From the NCBI GenBank assembly GCA_030434875.1, contig JAUISW010000001.1, forward strand, positions 569,501 to 633,500: 64,000 bases of DNA, given 5' to 3'. Numbering within the stretch: position 1 is the first letter of the stretch; every line of letters begins with the position of its first letter. Below the pieces are notes generated by a model. The model worked only from the letters and a program-made list of their open reading frames with translations. It made no database searches and was not told the origin of the DNA. Made by a program: the position numbers and the translations under genes. The DNA comes from Lachnospiraceae bacterium C1.1 (lineage in GTDB: Bacteria > Bacillota > Clostridia > Lachnospirales > Lachnospiraceae). Below are positions 46,208 to 55,504 of this stretch, one piece after another.

Positions 46208-47413
46208 TTGGCTAAAATTCAGATGACAACACCTTTGGTAGAGATGGACGGAGATGAAATGACCAGGATAATCTGGCAGATGATAAAGGATGAGCTCCTT
46301 AATCCCTTTATTGATCTGAAAACAGAGTACTATGATCTTGGACTTAAATATCGCGATGAGACAAGGGATCAGGTTACTATTGATTCTGCAAATGCGGCAA
46401 ACAGACTTGGAGTTGCGGTTAAATGTGCAACCATTACGCCTAATGACGCAAGAGTTAAGGAATATGACCTTCATGAGATGTATAAGAGCCCTAACGGTAC
46501 AATTAGAGCTATCATGGATGGAACGGTTTTCCGCGCACCAATTATAGTAAAGGGTGTAGAGTCCTATGTATCAGGCTGGGAAAAACCTATTACCATAGCT
46601 CGTCATGCATATGGTGACGTTTACAAAAATACTGAGATCAGAGTTCCGGGAGCAGGTAAAGCAGAGATTGTATTTACCGGAGAAGATGGAAAAGAGATCA
46701 GGCAGACGATTTTTGATTTTAAGGGCAGCGGTGTTATTCAGGGAATGTATAACATTGATTCTTCCATAGAAAGCTTTGCGAGAAGCTGCTTTAATTACGC
46801 ACTTTCGATCAAACAGGATCTCTGGTTTGCATCAAAGGATACCATTTCAAAAATTTATGACGGAGATTTCAGAGATATTTTCCAGAGAATTTATGATGAG
46901 GAATTTAAGGATAAATTTGAAGCTGAAGGAATTACATACTTCTACACACTTATTGATGATGCTGTAGCAAGAGTGATGAAGTCAAAGGGTGGATTTATCT
47001 GGGCATGTAAGAATTATGACGGAGATGTTATGAGTGATATGCTCGCATCTGCATCAGGATCCCTTGCAATGATGACTTCTGTGCTTGTTTCACCTGATGG
47101 AAAATATGAGTATGAGGCAGCTCACGGAACAGTAATGAGACATTATTACAAGCATCTTAAGGGTGAGGAGACAAGTACAAACTCTGTTGCGACAATATTT
47201 GCCTGGAGCGGCGCACTCAGAAAAAGAGGAGAGCTTGACGGCTTGAAGGATCTTATGGAATTTGCTGATAAGCTTGAAAAGGCTACTATTGATACGATTG
47301 AAAACGGTGAAATGACAAAGGATCTCGCGCTGATAACAACTATTGAGAATCCAAAGGTACTCAATACTGCTGATTTTATCAAAGCAGTAAGAAAGAGACT
47401 TGAGACTATCTGA
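46208..47413 (+). CDS. icd: NADP-dependent isocitrate dehydrogenase, eukaryote-like dimeric type
   Basis: This enzyme oxidatively decarboxylates isocitrate to 2-oxoglutarate, giving NADPH and the precursor for glutamate. The protein has 401 residues and belongs to the subfamily otherwise typical of eukaryotic cytosol and mitochondria ([45 protein letters not shown]). The start codon is TTG at 46208, supported by AAGGAGG 6-8 bases upstream. A bidirectional terminator follows. Confidence 0.93.
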   Translation: MAKIQMTTPLVEMDGDEMTRIIWQMIKDELLNPFIDLKTEYYDLGLKYRDETRDQVTIDSANAANRLGVAVKCATITPNDARVKEYDLHEMYKSPNGTIRAIMDGTVFRAPIIVKGVESYVSGWEKPITIARHAYGDVYKNTEIRVPGAGKAEIVFTGEDGKEIRQTIFDFKGSGVIQGMYNIDSSIESFARSCFNYALSIKQDLWFASKDTISKIYDGDFRDIFQRIYDEEFKDKFEAEGITYFYTLIDDAVARVMKSKGGFIWACKNYDGDVMSDMLASASGSLAMMTSVLVSPDGKYEYEAAHGTVMRHYYKHLKGEETSTNSVATIFAWSGALRKRGELDGLKDLMEFADKLEKATIDTIENGEMTKDLALITTIENPKVLNTADFIKAVRKRLETI

Positions 47414-47427
47414 TCTCACTATTTAGC

Positions 47428-47477
47428 GAAAAAACAGCTGCATGAACTTATATAAAGTTATGCAGCTGTTTTTTTAT
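47428..47477. terminator. Bidirectional terminator between icd and the ABC-F gene
   Basis: AAAAACAGCTGCAT plus AACTT pairs with AAGTTATGCAGCTGTTTTT, with A- and T-runs outside. The two genes converge on it. Confidence 0.9.
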
Positions 47478-49430
47478 TTATTCAAGACCTTCGAGTTCAC
47501 CGGAAAGCCTTTCCCATTCTTCCATTAAATGTTCGTTTTCTGCCATGATCTCAGCCTGTTCGTTTGAAAGCTTGGTACATTCAGAAACGTTTCTTGCAAT
47601 ATCTTCATGTGTAAGAAGTTCATCGATTTCGGATGAGCGCTCTTCATTCTTTTCGATTGTTTCTTCACATTTTTTTATGTCATTTTTTATCTTTCGGATG
47701 CGCGCCTGCTGGGCCTTGCTTTCTGCCCAGGAGAGTTTGTTATCTGTTTCACCGGAAGATCTTGCTGCGGAACCGCTGATAAGTTTTCCTGTTTCAGAGC
47801 CGGTTCCCAGGTTTATCCTGCTGAGTTCATCCTTTTTCTCAAGATAATAGTCGTAGTTTCCGATATAATTGATTATCGTATGACCGGTGAGATCGAGGAT
47901 CCTCGTAGCAGTACGGTTAATGAAATAACGGTCATGACTTACATAGAAAACTGTTCCCGTATAGTTTACCAGTGCTTCCTCAAGTATCTCTTTTGATGTG
48001 ATGTCAAGGTGGTTCGTAGGCTCATCTAGGAGCAGGAAGTTGGCATTGGAAAGCATAAGTTTTGCTAAGGATACACGCCCGCGTTCGCCACCGGAGAGAT
48101 CTCCGACAAGCTTGAAAACATCTTCTCCTGTAAATAGAAAGGAAGCCAGGGTATTTCTTATTTTTGTATTATTAAGTGACGGATAAGCATCGGATATTTC
48201 CTGGAACAGTGTTTTTTCAGCGTGAAGTACCTGGTGTTCCTGATCGTAGTAGCCGATCTTTACATTAGTTCCGAGTCTGAAACTTCCACTGTCAGAGCGT
48301 TCCATACGGTTTAATATCTTAAGCATGGTAGTCTTACCGGTTCCGTTGTTTCCAATGAGGGCAACTCGTTCTCCCTTTTTTATTTCAAATGAAATATCGG
48401 AAAAAAGAGGATTTTCGGGGAAGGATTTACTGAGGTGCTCTACTGTCAACACATCGTTTCCGCTCTCTATTGAAGGTGTTATCGAGAGATTCATTGCATC
48501 GTTGAGCTCTGCCGGTTTATCTAAGACCTCAACTTTTGAAAGCATTTTTTCACGGCTTTCAGCTCTTTTAATGGACTTTTCACGATTGAACTGTTTGAGC
48601 TTTGTAATTACGGCTTCCTGGTGCTTAAGTTCGGCCTGCTGATTAATATATGCCTTTATTTCGGCATCTCTGAGCTGTTTTTTCTTTTCGGAAAATGCGC
48701 TGTAGTTTCCGGTATAGCTACGGCATTTGCCGGATTCTATTTCAACAACTTTGCCGACTATCTTATCAAGAAAGTATCTGTCGTGGGCGACGATAAGTAC
48801 AGCACCGGGATAATTTTTCAGGAAATTTTCAAGCCATTCTATCGAAGCGACGTCGAGATGGTTGGTAGGCTCATCGAGCATTATAAGATCCGGCTTGGAG
48901 AGCAGGAGTCTTCCCAAAGCTACACGCGTTTTCTGTCCACCTGAAAGAGTGCTGATAGTTTTGCCGAAATCTTCCTCCTTGAATCCAAGACCCTTTAATA
49001 TCCCGGTAACTTCACTCTTTAAGGCATATCCGTTCCTTAATTCGAAATCGTGAGTTAAAGTTGAATATCTGTTCATCTTTGCAGTGAGTTCATTACCGCT
49101 TAAATTTTTCATTTCCTTTTCAAGCGAACGTATTTCGGCTTCTTCATCAATGAGATCCTGCATTACGGAAATGACCTCTTCATAGATGGTATTTTCAGAC
49201 CTGACAGCCTTCTGCTGTGCCAGATAACCGAATGATGCGCCGGAGCTTAAAGTGACCTCTCCGCCATCTGCTTCCAGTTCGCCTGTTATTATTTTCAAAA
49301 GAGTAGATTTTCCGGCACCATTTACTCCGACAAGAGCACATTTTTCACGTTCTTCGATGTGAAAAGAGCATCCGTCGAGAATAGTTTTTCCAACAAAAGT
49401 TTTTTCTATGTTATATACCTGTAAAAGCAT
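47478..49430 (-). CDS. ABC-F family ATPase (ribosome-associated)
   Basis: This is a duplicated ABC ATPase without membrane segments, about 650 residues. The two Walker A motifs are GVNGAGKSTLL and GNNGTGKTTML, and the two signatures are LSGGQKTRVALGR and LSGGERGRVSLAK. A charged linker with KLKQFNREKSIKRAESREK lies between the halves, and a coiled-coil tail follows. It acts on translating ribosomes; antibiotic protection is possible but not implied by sequence alone. ATG 49430 (MLLQVYNI) has GAGG upstream; the frame extends to 49469 without a ribosome binding site. Confidence 0.92.
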   Translation of the reverse strand: MLLQVYNIEKTFVGKTILDGCSFHIEEREKCALVGVNGAGKSTLLKIITGELEADGGEVTLSSGASFGYLAQQKAVRSENTIYEEVISVMQDLIDEEAEIRSLEKEMKNLSGNELTAKMNRYSTLTHDFELRNGYALKSEVTGILKGLGFKEEDFGKTISTLSGGQKTRVALGRLLLSKPDLIMLDEPTNHLDVASIEWLENFLKNYPGAVLIVAHDRYFLDKIVGKVVEIESGKCRSYTGNYSAFSEKKKQLRDAEIKAYINQQAELKHQEAVITKLKQFNREKSIKRAESREKMLSKVEVLDKPAELNDAMNLSITPSIESGNDVLTVEHLSKSFPENPLFSDISFEIKKGERVALIGNNGTGKTTMLKILNRMERSDSGSFRLGTNVKIGYYDQEHQVLHAEKTLFQEISDAYPSLNNTKIRNTLASFLFTGEDVFKLVGDLSGGERGRVSLAKLMLSNANFLLLDEPTNHLDITSKEILEEALVNYTGTVFYVSHDRYFINRTATRILDLTGHTIINYIGNYDYYLEKKDELSRINLGTGSETGKLISGSAARSSGETDNKLSWAESKAQQARIRKIKNDIKKCEETIEKNEERSSEIDELLTHEDIARNVSECTKLSNEQAEIMAENEHLMEEWERLSGELEGLE

Positions 49431-49451
49431 AAAAATCCTCGCTGTTAATGT

Positions 49452-49480
49452 TTGACAATAACTTAACAATGTCCTATACT
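49452..49480 (+). promoter_or_regulatory. Promoter with candidate Rex box
   Basis: TTGACA at 49452-49457 and TATACT at 49475-49480 are 17 bases apart. The 18 bases at 49452-49469 match the Rex consensus TTGTTAA-N4-TTAACAA at 12 of 14 defined positions. The site would block the promoter that reads toward rex, leaving a leader of about 150 bases. Confidence 0.6.
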
Positions 49481-49637
49481 AAAATAAGCAATTAGAAAAT
49501 TCTAATGGCATATTTGTGCGCTTTTTTTGAGCTTATTTTGAGTTTATATTTCGGATCGATCAGAAAAAGTCACAATATTTGAATAATAACATAAAACATT
49601 AACTTTTGAAAGAAAGTTTATGCTACGGAGGAAAAAA

Positions 49638-50282
49638 GTGTCAGTAAAAGGAATTTCCAGAGCGGTCGTACGCAGATTGCCGCGATATTTCAGATATTTG
49701 GGAGAGCTCAAAGATGAGGGTGTGGAAAAAATCTCTTCACAAGAGCTTTCAGAGCTGATGAACGTCACGGCATCACAGATCAGACAGGATCTAAACAATT
49801 TTGGCGGTTTTGGTCAGCAGGGATATGGATATAATGTCAGTTATCTTTATGATGAGATAGGCAAGATATTAGGGCTTGATCAAAAGCATAATCTTATCCT
49901 TGTAGGAGCAGGAAACTTGGGAAGAGCGCTCGCAGGATATGCGAATTTTGAAAAAAGAGGATTCTACATGAAGGGAGCTTTTGATCTGAACCCTGATCTT
50001 AAGGGCAAGGAAATAAGGGGTATCCCGATCATGCCTATGGAAGAAATATCGGATTTTGTAAAAAAGAACGATATAGATATTGCAGTAATTGCAATACCGA
50101 AGGCAGCAGCAGTAGCTGTTGCACGTACGCTTGTAGAGAGCGGGATCCGCGGAATATGGAACTTTTCGCATGTGGATCTGGAGGTTCCGCCTAATGTCAT
50201 GGTTGAAAGCGTACATCTTTCCGAAAGCCTTATGAGACTTTCGTATACACTTACAAATCCTTCGGCATTTCCAATGCAGTAA
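49638..50282 (+). CDS. rex: Redox-sensing transcriptional repressor Rex
   Basis: Rex binds DNA at a low NADH/NAD ratio and releases it when NADH rises, controlling fermentation genes. The product has 214 residues from GTG 49638, which has CGGAGG 6 bases upstream; a longer frame starts at 49620. The N-terminal winged helix is SSQELSELMNVTASQIRQDLNNFGGFGQQGYGY, the NAD-binding motif is LVGAGNLGRALAGY and the C-terminal swap helix is complete. Its own promoter carries a Rex-like palindrome. Confidence 0.95.
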   Translation: MSVKGISRAVVRRLPRYFRYLGELKDEGVEKISSQELSELMNVTASQIRQDLNNFGGFGQQGYGYNVSYLYDEIGKILGLDQKHNLILVGAGNLGRALAGYANFEKRGFYMKGAFDLNPDLKGKEIRGIPIMPMEEISDFVKKNDIDIAVIAIPKAAAVAVARTLVESGIRGIWNFSHVDLEVPPNVMVESVHLSESLMRLSYTLTNPSAFPMQ

Positions 50283-50315
50283 ACGGAAGCATATGTTTAA
50301 CGTTATAGTTTAAGA

Positions 50316-50342
50316 AAACCCGCATTTATTGCGGGTTTCGTA
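50316..50342 (+). terminator. Short terminator-like hairpin after rex
   Basis: AAACCCGC, a 7-base loop and GCGGGTTT. The T-run is short, so it may only attenuate transcription into the coiled-coil gene that follows. Confidence 0.7.
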
Positions 50343-50370
50343 TTTGCCTTTTCTCACGAGGGGGATATGT

Positions 50371-51111
50371 ATGGCAGAAAATGACATTGATTTTAAGGAC
50401 ATAATCAGCAAAAAAAATATTCCTATACTTACTTTGGACAATAAATGGCATAAACTTTTCACTCAGGCCGAAGAGTCGAAGGAAATGACAAAGGTTGCCA
50501 AAGAGGTTAATGAGCTTGTAGCAAGACAGGGAAAAATAACTACCGAACTTAAAGATATGAAAAAGCTCAAGGCAAAGCTGATGGATGATATAGTTGCCAA
50601 TATGGAGGCGAGCAAGTCCGGCGGTGATAAAAAGGCTGCAAAGATAGTTGATGAGAGTAAAAGGCTTATCGATGAAATAAACGAAAAGACCGAAGCGTAT
50701 GAAGATGAAATGCTTGAACTCCCGAAAAAACTCAAGGAAGCCAATAATAAGCTTATGCTCCTGACGATGGAGGAATGTTATGCGCTTTTTAAGGATAATT
50801 CAAGGGACATAGAAACCATAGGTGCCTGGATAAAGAAAATGAGAGTCGAACTTAAACGCAATATCCTTAAAAAACAGCATATGGAGATAGTTAATATTGA
50901 AGTTTATTCCTGGCTTTCTGACATATTCGGCGCCGAGGTTATGGATATGTTCGATATCGGATATGATATCGAGGGGGCAAAGCAGGAGATGATAAAGCGA
51001 AAAGAAGCCCTGCTGGAGGAAAAAGCGCGAAAAGAGGCAGAAGCTAAGAAAGAACCCGGGAAAGAGGCGGAATCCGGCAAGGATACCGCTCCCGCCGGTG
51101 AAGAGGGCTGA
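50371..51111 (+). CDS. Coiled-coil protein of unknown function
   Basis: I do not recognise a family. The product has about 246 residues and is almost entirely helical and charged. Long coiled-coil stretches run from about residue 40 to 140, and the tail is rich in Ala, Glu and Lys. There is no signal peptide or membrane helix. ATG 50371 has GAGGGGG about 7 bases upstream. It ends 3 bases before the NAD(P)HX repair gene and follows rex, so it belongs to this small redox-linked cluster by position only. Confidence 0.72.
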   Translation: MAENDIDFKDIISKKNIPILTLDNKWHKLFTQAEESKEMTKVAKEVNELVARQGKITTELKDMKKLKAKLMDDIVANMEASKSGGDKKAAKIVDESKRLIDEINEKTEAYEDEMLELPKKLKEANNKLMLLTMEECYALFKDNSRDIETIGAWIKKMRVELKRNILKKQHMEIVNIEVYSWLSDIFGAEVMDMFDIGYDIEGAKQEMIKRKEALLEEKARKEAEAKKEPGKEAESGKDTAPAGEEG

Positions 51112-51114
51112 AAG

Positions 51115-52653
51115 ATGGAAGTTATCCTGACAAAAGAGGAAATGCAGAAGGCAGATAAGAGAACGTCTGAATTTATGCATATCCCATCAGCTGTGCTGAT
51201 GGAGAGGGCAGCACTTGCGGTTGCTGACTGTGTTATGGATATGATTAAAAATGAAAATATCAGGAAACCTTCAATACTTGTTGTATCAGGCATCGGAAAC
51301 AATGGAGGGGACGGGTTCGCGGCAGGCAGGATTTTACTTGAAAGATCCGTCTGCCCGGATTTTTGTCTTATTGGGAATCCACGGAAATGCTCATCAGCCG
51401 AAAAGGAAGAGATAGAGTCTGTAAAAGCCCTGAAGGATGATATTGAGATATACAGCTCGATTCCGGATAAAGATTATGACATTGTGATCGATGCGATATT
51501 CGGGATATCACTTAACAGAATGGTTGAGGGGATCTTTGCAGAAGCTGTTGAAGGGATAAATTCGCTGAGGTCGAGGGGAGCCAGGGTAGTAAGCATAGAT
51601 ATTCCGAGCGGGGTAAATGCTGACAATGGCAGGATCATGGGTACAGCAGTACATGCTGATATTACGCTGGCGTGTGCATTTAAAAAGCCGGGACTGCTGC
51701 TTTATCCCGGAGCCTTAATGGCAGGAAGGGTCATAAGGGCTTTTATCGGGATAACAGAAAAGTCACTGGAAAAGGAACCTCAGATTTTTGCGCCGGATGA
51801 GAGGGATTCGTCACTGCCGGAAAGGTCTTTGGACTCTAATAAGGCCACTTACGGAAAGGTTCTGATAGCTGCGGGATCTGATCAGATATGCGGGGCAGCA
51901 CTGCTTGCAACGTCGGCAGCGCTAAGGACAGGCTGTGGAATGGTAAAGGTCTTTACGCATGAAAATAACAGAACGGCCATACAGACAGTTCTTCCGGAAG
52001 CACTGATAAGCACATATGAAGACTTTGAAGAGAGCCACGAAAAGCTGTGTGAAGACATGGACTGGTCGGACTGCATACTGGTGGGACCGGGAATCGGAAG
52101 ATCAGATATGGCTTTTCAGATGCTCAGGGCTATCCTGGACAGGGCGGAAAATCCTCTGGTCATGGATGCAGATGCGCTGAATCTTATCGCTGAACACAAA
52201 GAACTTCTTGATAAGGTTCCGGGGAAAAGTATATTTACGCCGCATGTGGGTGAAATGTCAAGGTTATGCGGCTTGCCGGTAAAGGACATAAAGGAAAGAG
52301 CGCTGGAGATATCAGCTGAATATGCAAAAGAGCATGATATTATCTGCGTATTAAAAGATGCGAGAACTGTCACAGCCTTGCCGGATGGCAGGATATTTAT
52401 AAACACGAGCGGTAATGACGGAATGTCAACCGCAGGAAGCGGGGATGTGCTTGCAGGTATGACTGTTTCGCTGATGGCGCAGGGGATGAAGCCGGAAGAG
52501 GCAGCCTGGAAGGCTGTCTGGCTGCATGGGCTTGCCGGCGACAGGGCTAAAGAGAAAAAGGGAGCCCATGGCATGATCGCCGGCGATATTATCAAAGAGA
52601 TGTTACTGTTCACACGCTTTCAGCGTGCTCCAGTAACGGGTTTTGCCATTTAA
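51115..52653 (+). CDS. nnr: Bifunctional NAD(P)HX epimerase/dehydratase, C-terminus altered by an insertion
   Basis: This enzyme repairs hydrated NADH and NADPH. The N-terminal YjeF_N epimerase half (VVSGIGNNGGDGFAAGR, IDIPSGVNAD) is followed by the C-terminal ADP-dependent dehydratase half (VDADALNLI, TPHVGEMSRL, SGNDGMSTAGSGDVLAGM). The total is 512 residues. The last 14-16 residues (after GDIIKE) come from a miniature mobile element at 52602-52748. Beyond the element the sequence resumes with the target repeat and reads KEISHQ then stop, which is the probable original C-terminus. Activity is likely kept because the core ends before the insertion. Confidence 0.92.
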   Translation: MEVILTKEEMQKADKRTSEFMHIPSAVLMERAALAVADCVMDMIKNENIRKPSILVVSGIGNNGGDGFAAGRILLERSVCPDFCLIGNPRKCSSAEKEEIESVKALKDDIEIYSSIPDKDYDIVIDAIFGISLNRMVEGIFAEAVEGINSLRSRGARVVSIDIPSGVNADNGRIMGTAVHADITLACAFKKPGLLLYPGALMAGRVIRAFIGITEKSLEKEPQIFAPDERDSSLPERSLDSNKATYGKVLIAAGSDQICGAALLATSAALRTGCGMVKVFTHENNRTAIQTVLPEALISTYEDFEESHEKLCEDMDWSDCILVGPGIGRSDMAFQMLRAILDRAENPLVMDADALNLIAEHKELLDKVPGKSIFTPHVGEMSRLCGLPVKDIKERALEISAEYAKEHDIICVLKDARTVTALPDGRIFINTSGNDGMSTAGSGDVLAGMTVSLMAQGMKPEEAAWKAVWLHGLAGDRAKEKKGAHGMIAGDIIKEMLLFTRFQRAPVTGFAI

Positions 52654-52748
52654 GATTGCCTACGGCAATGGGCAAAACCCAGTGTTCAGTCAAAGTTATT
52701 GTGGCATAACTGCGCAGCGGAGTGCGCAGTTTGCCTGTGAACAGTAAC
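52602..52748. mobile_element. 147-bp miniature inverted-repeat element with target duplication
   Basis: The terminal repeats are perfect over 13 bp: GTTACTGTTCACA at the left and its complement at the right. AAAGAGAT directly repeats on both sides (52594-52601 and 52749-52756), which marks the target duplication. Internally there are more palindromes, including CACGCT/AGCGTG, GGGTTTTGCC/GGCAAAACCC and ACTGCGCA/TGCGCAGT. There is no ORF. It relates by its ends to the 43-bp element at 4069-4111 and to fragments at 12448-12460 and 36411-36424. Confidence 0.88.
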
Positions 52749-52771
52749 AAAGAGATATCCCACCAATGATA

Positions 52772-53677
52772 TCAGACTTCTCTGTATCTGAGGATTTCCT
52801 CTAAGTAGTCTTTTCCATATTGGGAAAGCTCACTGTCCCTTCTGGTAATGTAGCCGATCGTCAGAGGATCCTCTTCCTTAAGCTTGATCGATACAAGACC
52901 CTTGAGGACGGCATCAGTATCCGAAAGCATGCCGGAGCCTATGGAATATCCTCCGAGATCGGCGATAAGCTCCATAGTTGTGGCTCTGTCATCTGACTTT
53001 ATCATTTTCTTAAAATCATAGTCAGCAAGAGCCTCCTCGGTAAGATAGAGGTTGCTGTCATCAGCCTGGTTGAAGGTCACACATGGATATTCAGACAGCT
53101 CCTCTATGGAAATCTCGCTGAGACCTGCAAGTATGTGGTCCTTCCAAACGTAGATATAGGTATCACGTTTCATAAGCGGTGTAAATTCCAGCTGATTATC
53201 CTTAAAAAGCTTTTTATAGAGCTCCTCATTATTTCCTGAAAAGGAGATTATGCCGACTTCACTTCTGAGGCTTGCCACATCATCAAGTACCTCCTGGGTT
53301 CTTGTTTCACGTATGGAAAAGAAAAATCTGTCAGGATTCCATTTTTTGACGACATTTGCAAAGGCTCTTATCGCAAAAGTATAATGCTGTGTTGAAACTG
53401 AAAATCTTTCCTTGTCGCTGTCGCGGGATATAAATCTCTCTTCGAGGATTTCATACTGGCTGACAGCTTTTTTTGCATAACTTAGAAACTCCCTTCCGGC
53501 ATCTGTGAGTGAAATACCCTTATTGCTTCGCTTAAAGATAAGAATTCCAAGCTCTTCCTCAAGCTCTTTGATACTTGAGGACAGTGCGGGCTGTGATATA
53601 AAAAGTTTTGTTGCCGCTTCGCGTATGGAAGAAGAAGCGGCAACTTCAATTACATATTTAAGATGGGTAATATTCAT
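52772..53677 (-). CDS. LysR-family transcriptional regulator
   Basis: This is a 301-residue LysR-type regulator with an N-terminal winged helix (IREAATKLFISQPALSSSIKELEEELGILIF) and a C-terminal effector-binding domain. It starts 15 bases after the NifU-type gene and on the same strand, so it is very probably the third gene of the cysteine desulfurase operon. That operon is divergent from the nitrogenase-like genes. Two palindromes with LysR-type T-N11-A geometry lie in the divergent promoter region, making this protein the best candidate regulator of both. Sulfur-linked effectors such as O-acetylserine are known for related CysB-type proteins; this is inference here. Confidence 0.88.
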   Translation of the reverse strand: MNITHLKYVIEVAASSSIREAATKLFISQPALSSSIKELEEELGILIFKRSNKGISLTDAGREFLSYAKKAVSQYEILEERFISRDSDKERFSVSTQHYTFAIRAFANVVKKWNPDRFFFSIRETRTQEVLDDVASLRSEVGIISFSGNNEELYKKLFKDNQLEFTPLMKRDTYIYVWKDHILAGLSEISIEELSEYPCVTFNQADDSNLYLTEEALADYDFKKMIKSDDRATTMELIADLGGYSIGSGMLSDTDAVLKGLVSIKLKEEDPLTIGYITRRDSELSQYGKDYLEEILRYREV

Positions 53678-53692
53678 AACTGTCTTTCATTT

Positions 53693-54151
53693 TTATCCCT
53701 GCATTTCATAAAATTCTTTTGTTTCATCGATATCATTTACAGGGGGCTTAAGCCCGTCTATAACTATATCATTTTTTTCTGCATAATCCCATAGTGCTGC
53801 ATGAATTGCCTCTTCAGCCAGAAGCGAGCAGTGGATCTTGACCGGAGGGAGTCCGTCAAGAGCCTCCATCACAGCCTTATTTGTGACCTCAAGAGCTTCC
53901 TGTATTGTCTTGCCCTTTACAAGCTCTGTCGCCATGGAGCTTGTTGCTATGGCAGCACCGCATCCGAAAGTCTTGAATTTCGCATCCCTGACGATCTGGT
54001 CTTTATCAATATCGAGATACATCCTCATGATATCGCCGCATTTGGCATTGCCTACCGTGCCTACGCCTGAAGCATTTTCAAGCTCACCGACATTGCGTGG
54101 ATTGGAAAAATGATCTATTACCTTTTTACTGTATTCTGTTACCTGACTCAT
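53693..54151 (-). CDS. nifU: NifU/IscU-type iron-sulfur cluster scaffold
   Basis: This is an assembly scaffold on which the desulfurase builds iron-sulfur clusters. It has 152 residues, slightly longer than IscU at the C-terminus, and fits the clostridial NifU-like type. The three ligand Cys are in GNAKCGD, FGCGAAIATSS and KIHCSLLAEEA, with the conserved Asp after the first. It lies 25 bases after the desulfurase gene in the same operon and next to nitrogenase-like genes, so it probably serves their metal clusters, though it may also be the general scaffold of the cell. Confidence 0.92.
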   Translation of the reverse strand: MSQVTEYSKKVIDHFSNPRNVGELENASGVGTVGNAKCGDIMRMYLDIDKDQIVRDAKFKTFGCGAAIATSSMATELVKGKTIQEALEVTNKAVMEALDGLPPVKIHCSLLAEEAIHAALWDYAEKNDIVIDGLKPPVNDIDETKEFYEMQG

Positions 54152-54176
54152 ATTAAAATAATACCTTTCTTTATTT

Positions 54177-55364
54177 TCAGCCTGCCTTTTTTTCTTTTAC
54201 GAAATCCTCATAAAGGGGGGACATTGAACGAAGCCTGTCAACGATCTCCTTTAATGAATCAACTGTGTAGTCTATATCCTCATCAGTGATCTCATCCGAT
54301 ATTGTAAGCCTTACAGAACCATGCGCTATTTCATGGGGAAGACCTATGGCGAGAAGTACATGTGAAGGATCGAGTGAACCGGAAGTGCACGCAGAACCGG
54401 AAGATGCACATATTCCCTTCTGATCCAGCAATATAAGCAGGGATTCGCCTTCAACAAATCTGAAGCAGAAATTTGCATTATTGGAAAGCCTGCTGTCTAA
54501 ATCACCATTAACCCTTGAATATGGTATTTCCTCCAGAACTCTTTTGATAAGCCTGTCACGGAGCCTGCTTTCATAAGCTGTTGTCTGTTCGAGCTTTGAA
54601 GCTGCTATTTCCACAGCCTTTGCAAAGCCGATGATACCGGCTGCATTTGTTGTACCGGCACGCATACCTCTTTCCTGTGCACCGCCATGTATAAGATTGC
54701 TGATCTTCATTCCCTTCCGGATATAAAGGAGACCTACACCTTTTGGTCCGTTAAGCTTGTGCGCACTTGCAGAGAGGAAGTCTATATTCATCTCGTTAAC
54801 GTCAATGCGGACGTGCCCGAATGCCTGCACTGCATCAGTGTGGAAGTAAATCCCGTGCTTATGTGCGATCTCACCGATTTTTGAAACAGGCTCTATAGTC
54901 CCGATCTCATTATTTGCAAACATTATAGATATAAGGATGGTTTCGGGTCTTATAGCTGCTTCGAGCTCGGCAGGATCAACAAAGCCCTTATCATCAACAG
55001 GAAGATAAGTTACTTCAAATCCGTGTTTTTCAAGGTATTCACAGGTGTGAAGCACTGCATGGTGCTCAATGCTGCTCGTTATAATATGATTGCCTTTTTT
55101 ATGTAAGGCATCGGCAACACCTTTTATCACCCAGTTATCGGACTCACTGCCGCCATTGGTGAAAAAGATCTCGTTTTCATTTGCACCTATTGTATCTGCG
55201 ATTGTCTTTCTTGCATCGGCAACTGACTTTGCAATAGAACCGGAAAATTCATATGCACTGGAAGGATTTCCGTAAAGCTCTGTAAAATACGGCTTCATAG
55301 CATCAAAAACTTCCGGTAGTACTTTTGTTGTAGCCGCATTATCCATATATATCATTTTATCCAT
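54177..55364 (-). CDS. nifS: Cysteine desulfurase (NifS/IscS type)
   Basis: This PLP enzyme takes sulfur from cysteine for iron-sulfur clusters. It has about 395 residues. The N-terminal signature is MDNAATTKVLPEV, the PLP lysine is in SASAHKLNGPKG, and the mobile Cys loop is CASSGSACTSGSLDPSH. ATG 55364 is chosen because AGGAG lies just upstream; an in-frame Met at 55391 has no such site and falls at the edge of the operator. It leads the operon with the NifU-type scaffold and the LysR regulator. Confidence 0.93.
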   Translation of the reverse strand: MDKMIYMDNAATTKVLPEVFDAMKPYFTELYGNPSSAYEFSGSIAKSVADARKTIADTIGANENEIFFTNGGSESDNWVIKGVADALHKKGNHIITSSIEHHAVLHTCEYLEKHGFEVTYLPVDDKGFVDPAELEAAIRPETILISIMFANNEIGTIEPVSKIGEIAHKHGIYFHTDAVQAFGHVRIDVNEMNIDFLSASAHKLNGPKGVGLLYIRKGMKISNLIHGGAQERGMRAGTTNAAGIIGFAKAVEIAASKLEQTTAYESRLRDRLIKRVLEEIPYSRVNGDLDSRLSNNANFCFRFVEGESLLILLDQKGICASSGSACTSGSLDPSHVLLAIGLPHEIAHGSVRLTISDEITDEDIDYTVDSLKEIVDRLRSMSPLYEDFVKEKKAG

Positions 55365-55389
55365 GAATTCTGCTCCTTTTTTTGAAATC

Positions 55390-55408
55390 ACCTATCGTTC
55401 TGATAGGT
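55390..55408. promoter_or_regulatory. Candidate LysR operator at the desulfurase promoter
   Basis: ACCTATC-GTTCT-GATAGGT is a perfect 7+7 palindrome. It contains a T-N11-A pair, the LysR-type hallmark. It lies immediately downstream of the -10 of the leftward promoter, so binding there would repress. A close copy lies at 55505-55523. Confidence 0.65.
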
Positions 55409-55437
55409 ATTTTATATCTAAATGTCTAGTAAGTCAA
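55409..55437 (-). promoter_or_regulatory. Promoter of the nifS-nifU-lysR operon
   Basis: On the minus strand TTGACT (55437-55432), a 17-base spacer and TAAAAT (55114 equivalent: 55414-55409) form a good sigma-70-type promoter about 45 bases before the start codon. Confidence 0.75.
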
Positions 55438-55504
55438 TAGGTAAAAATTTTATTGCGATAAATTAAAGCTATAACAGGCAATAATAATTTGATAATATGC
55501 AAAA

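Noticed and set aside
47478..49430. Antibiotic-resistance annotation for the ABC-F gene
   Set aside because: The family includes housekeeping translation factors; no resistance-specific features or mobile context could be identified from the sequence.
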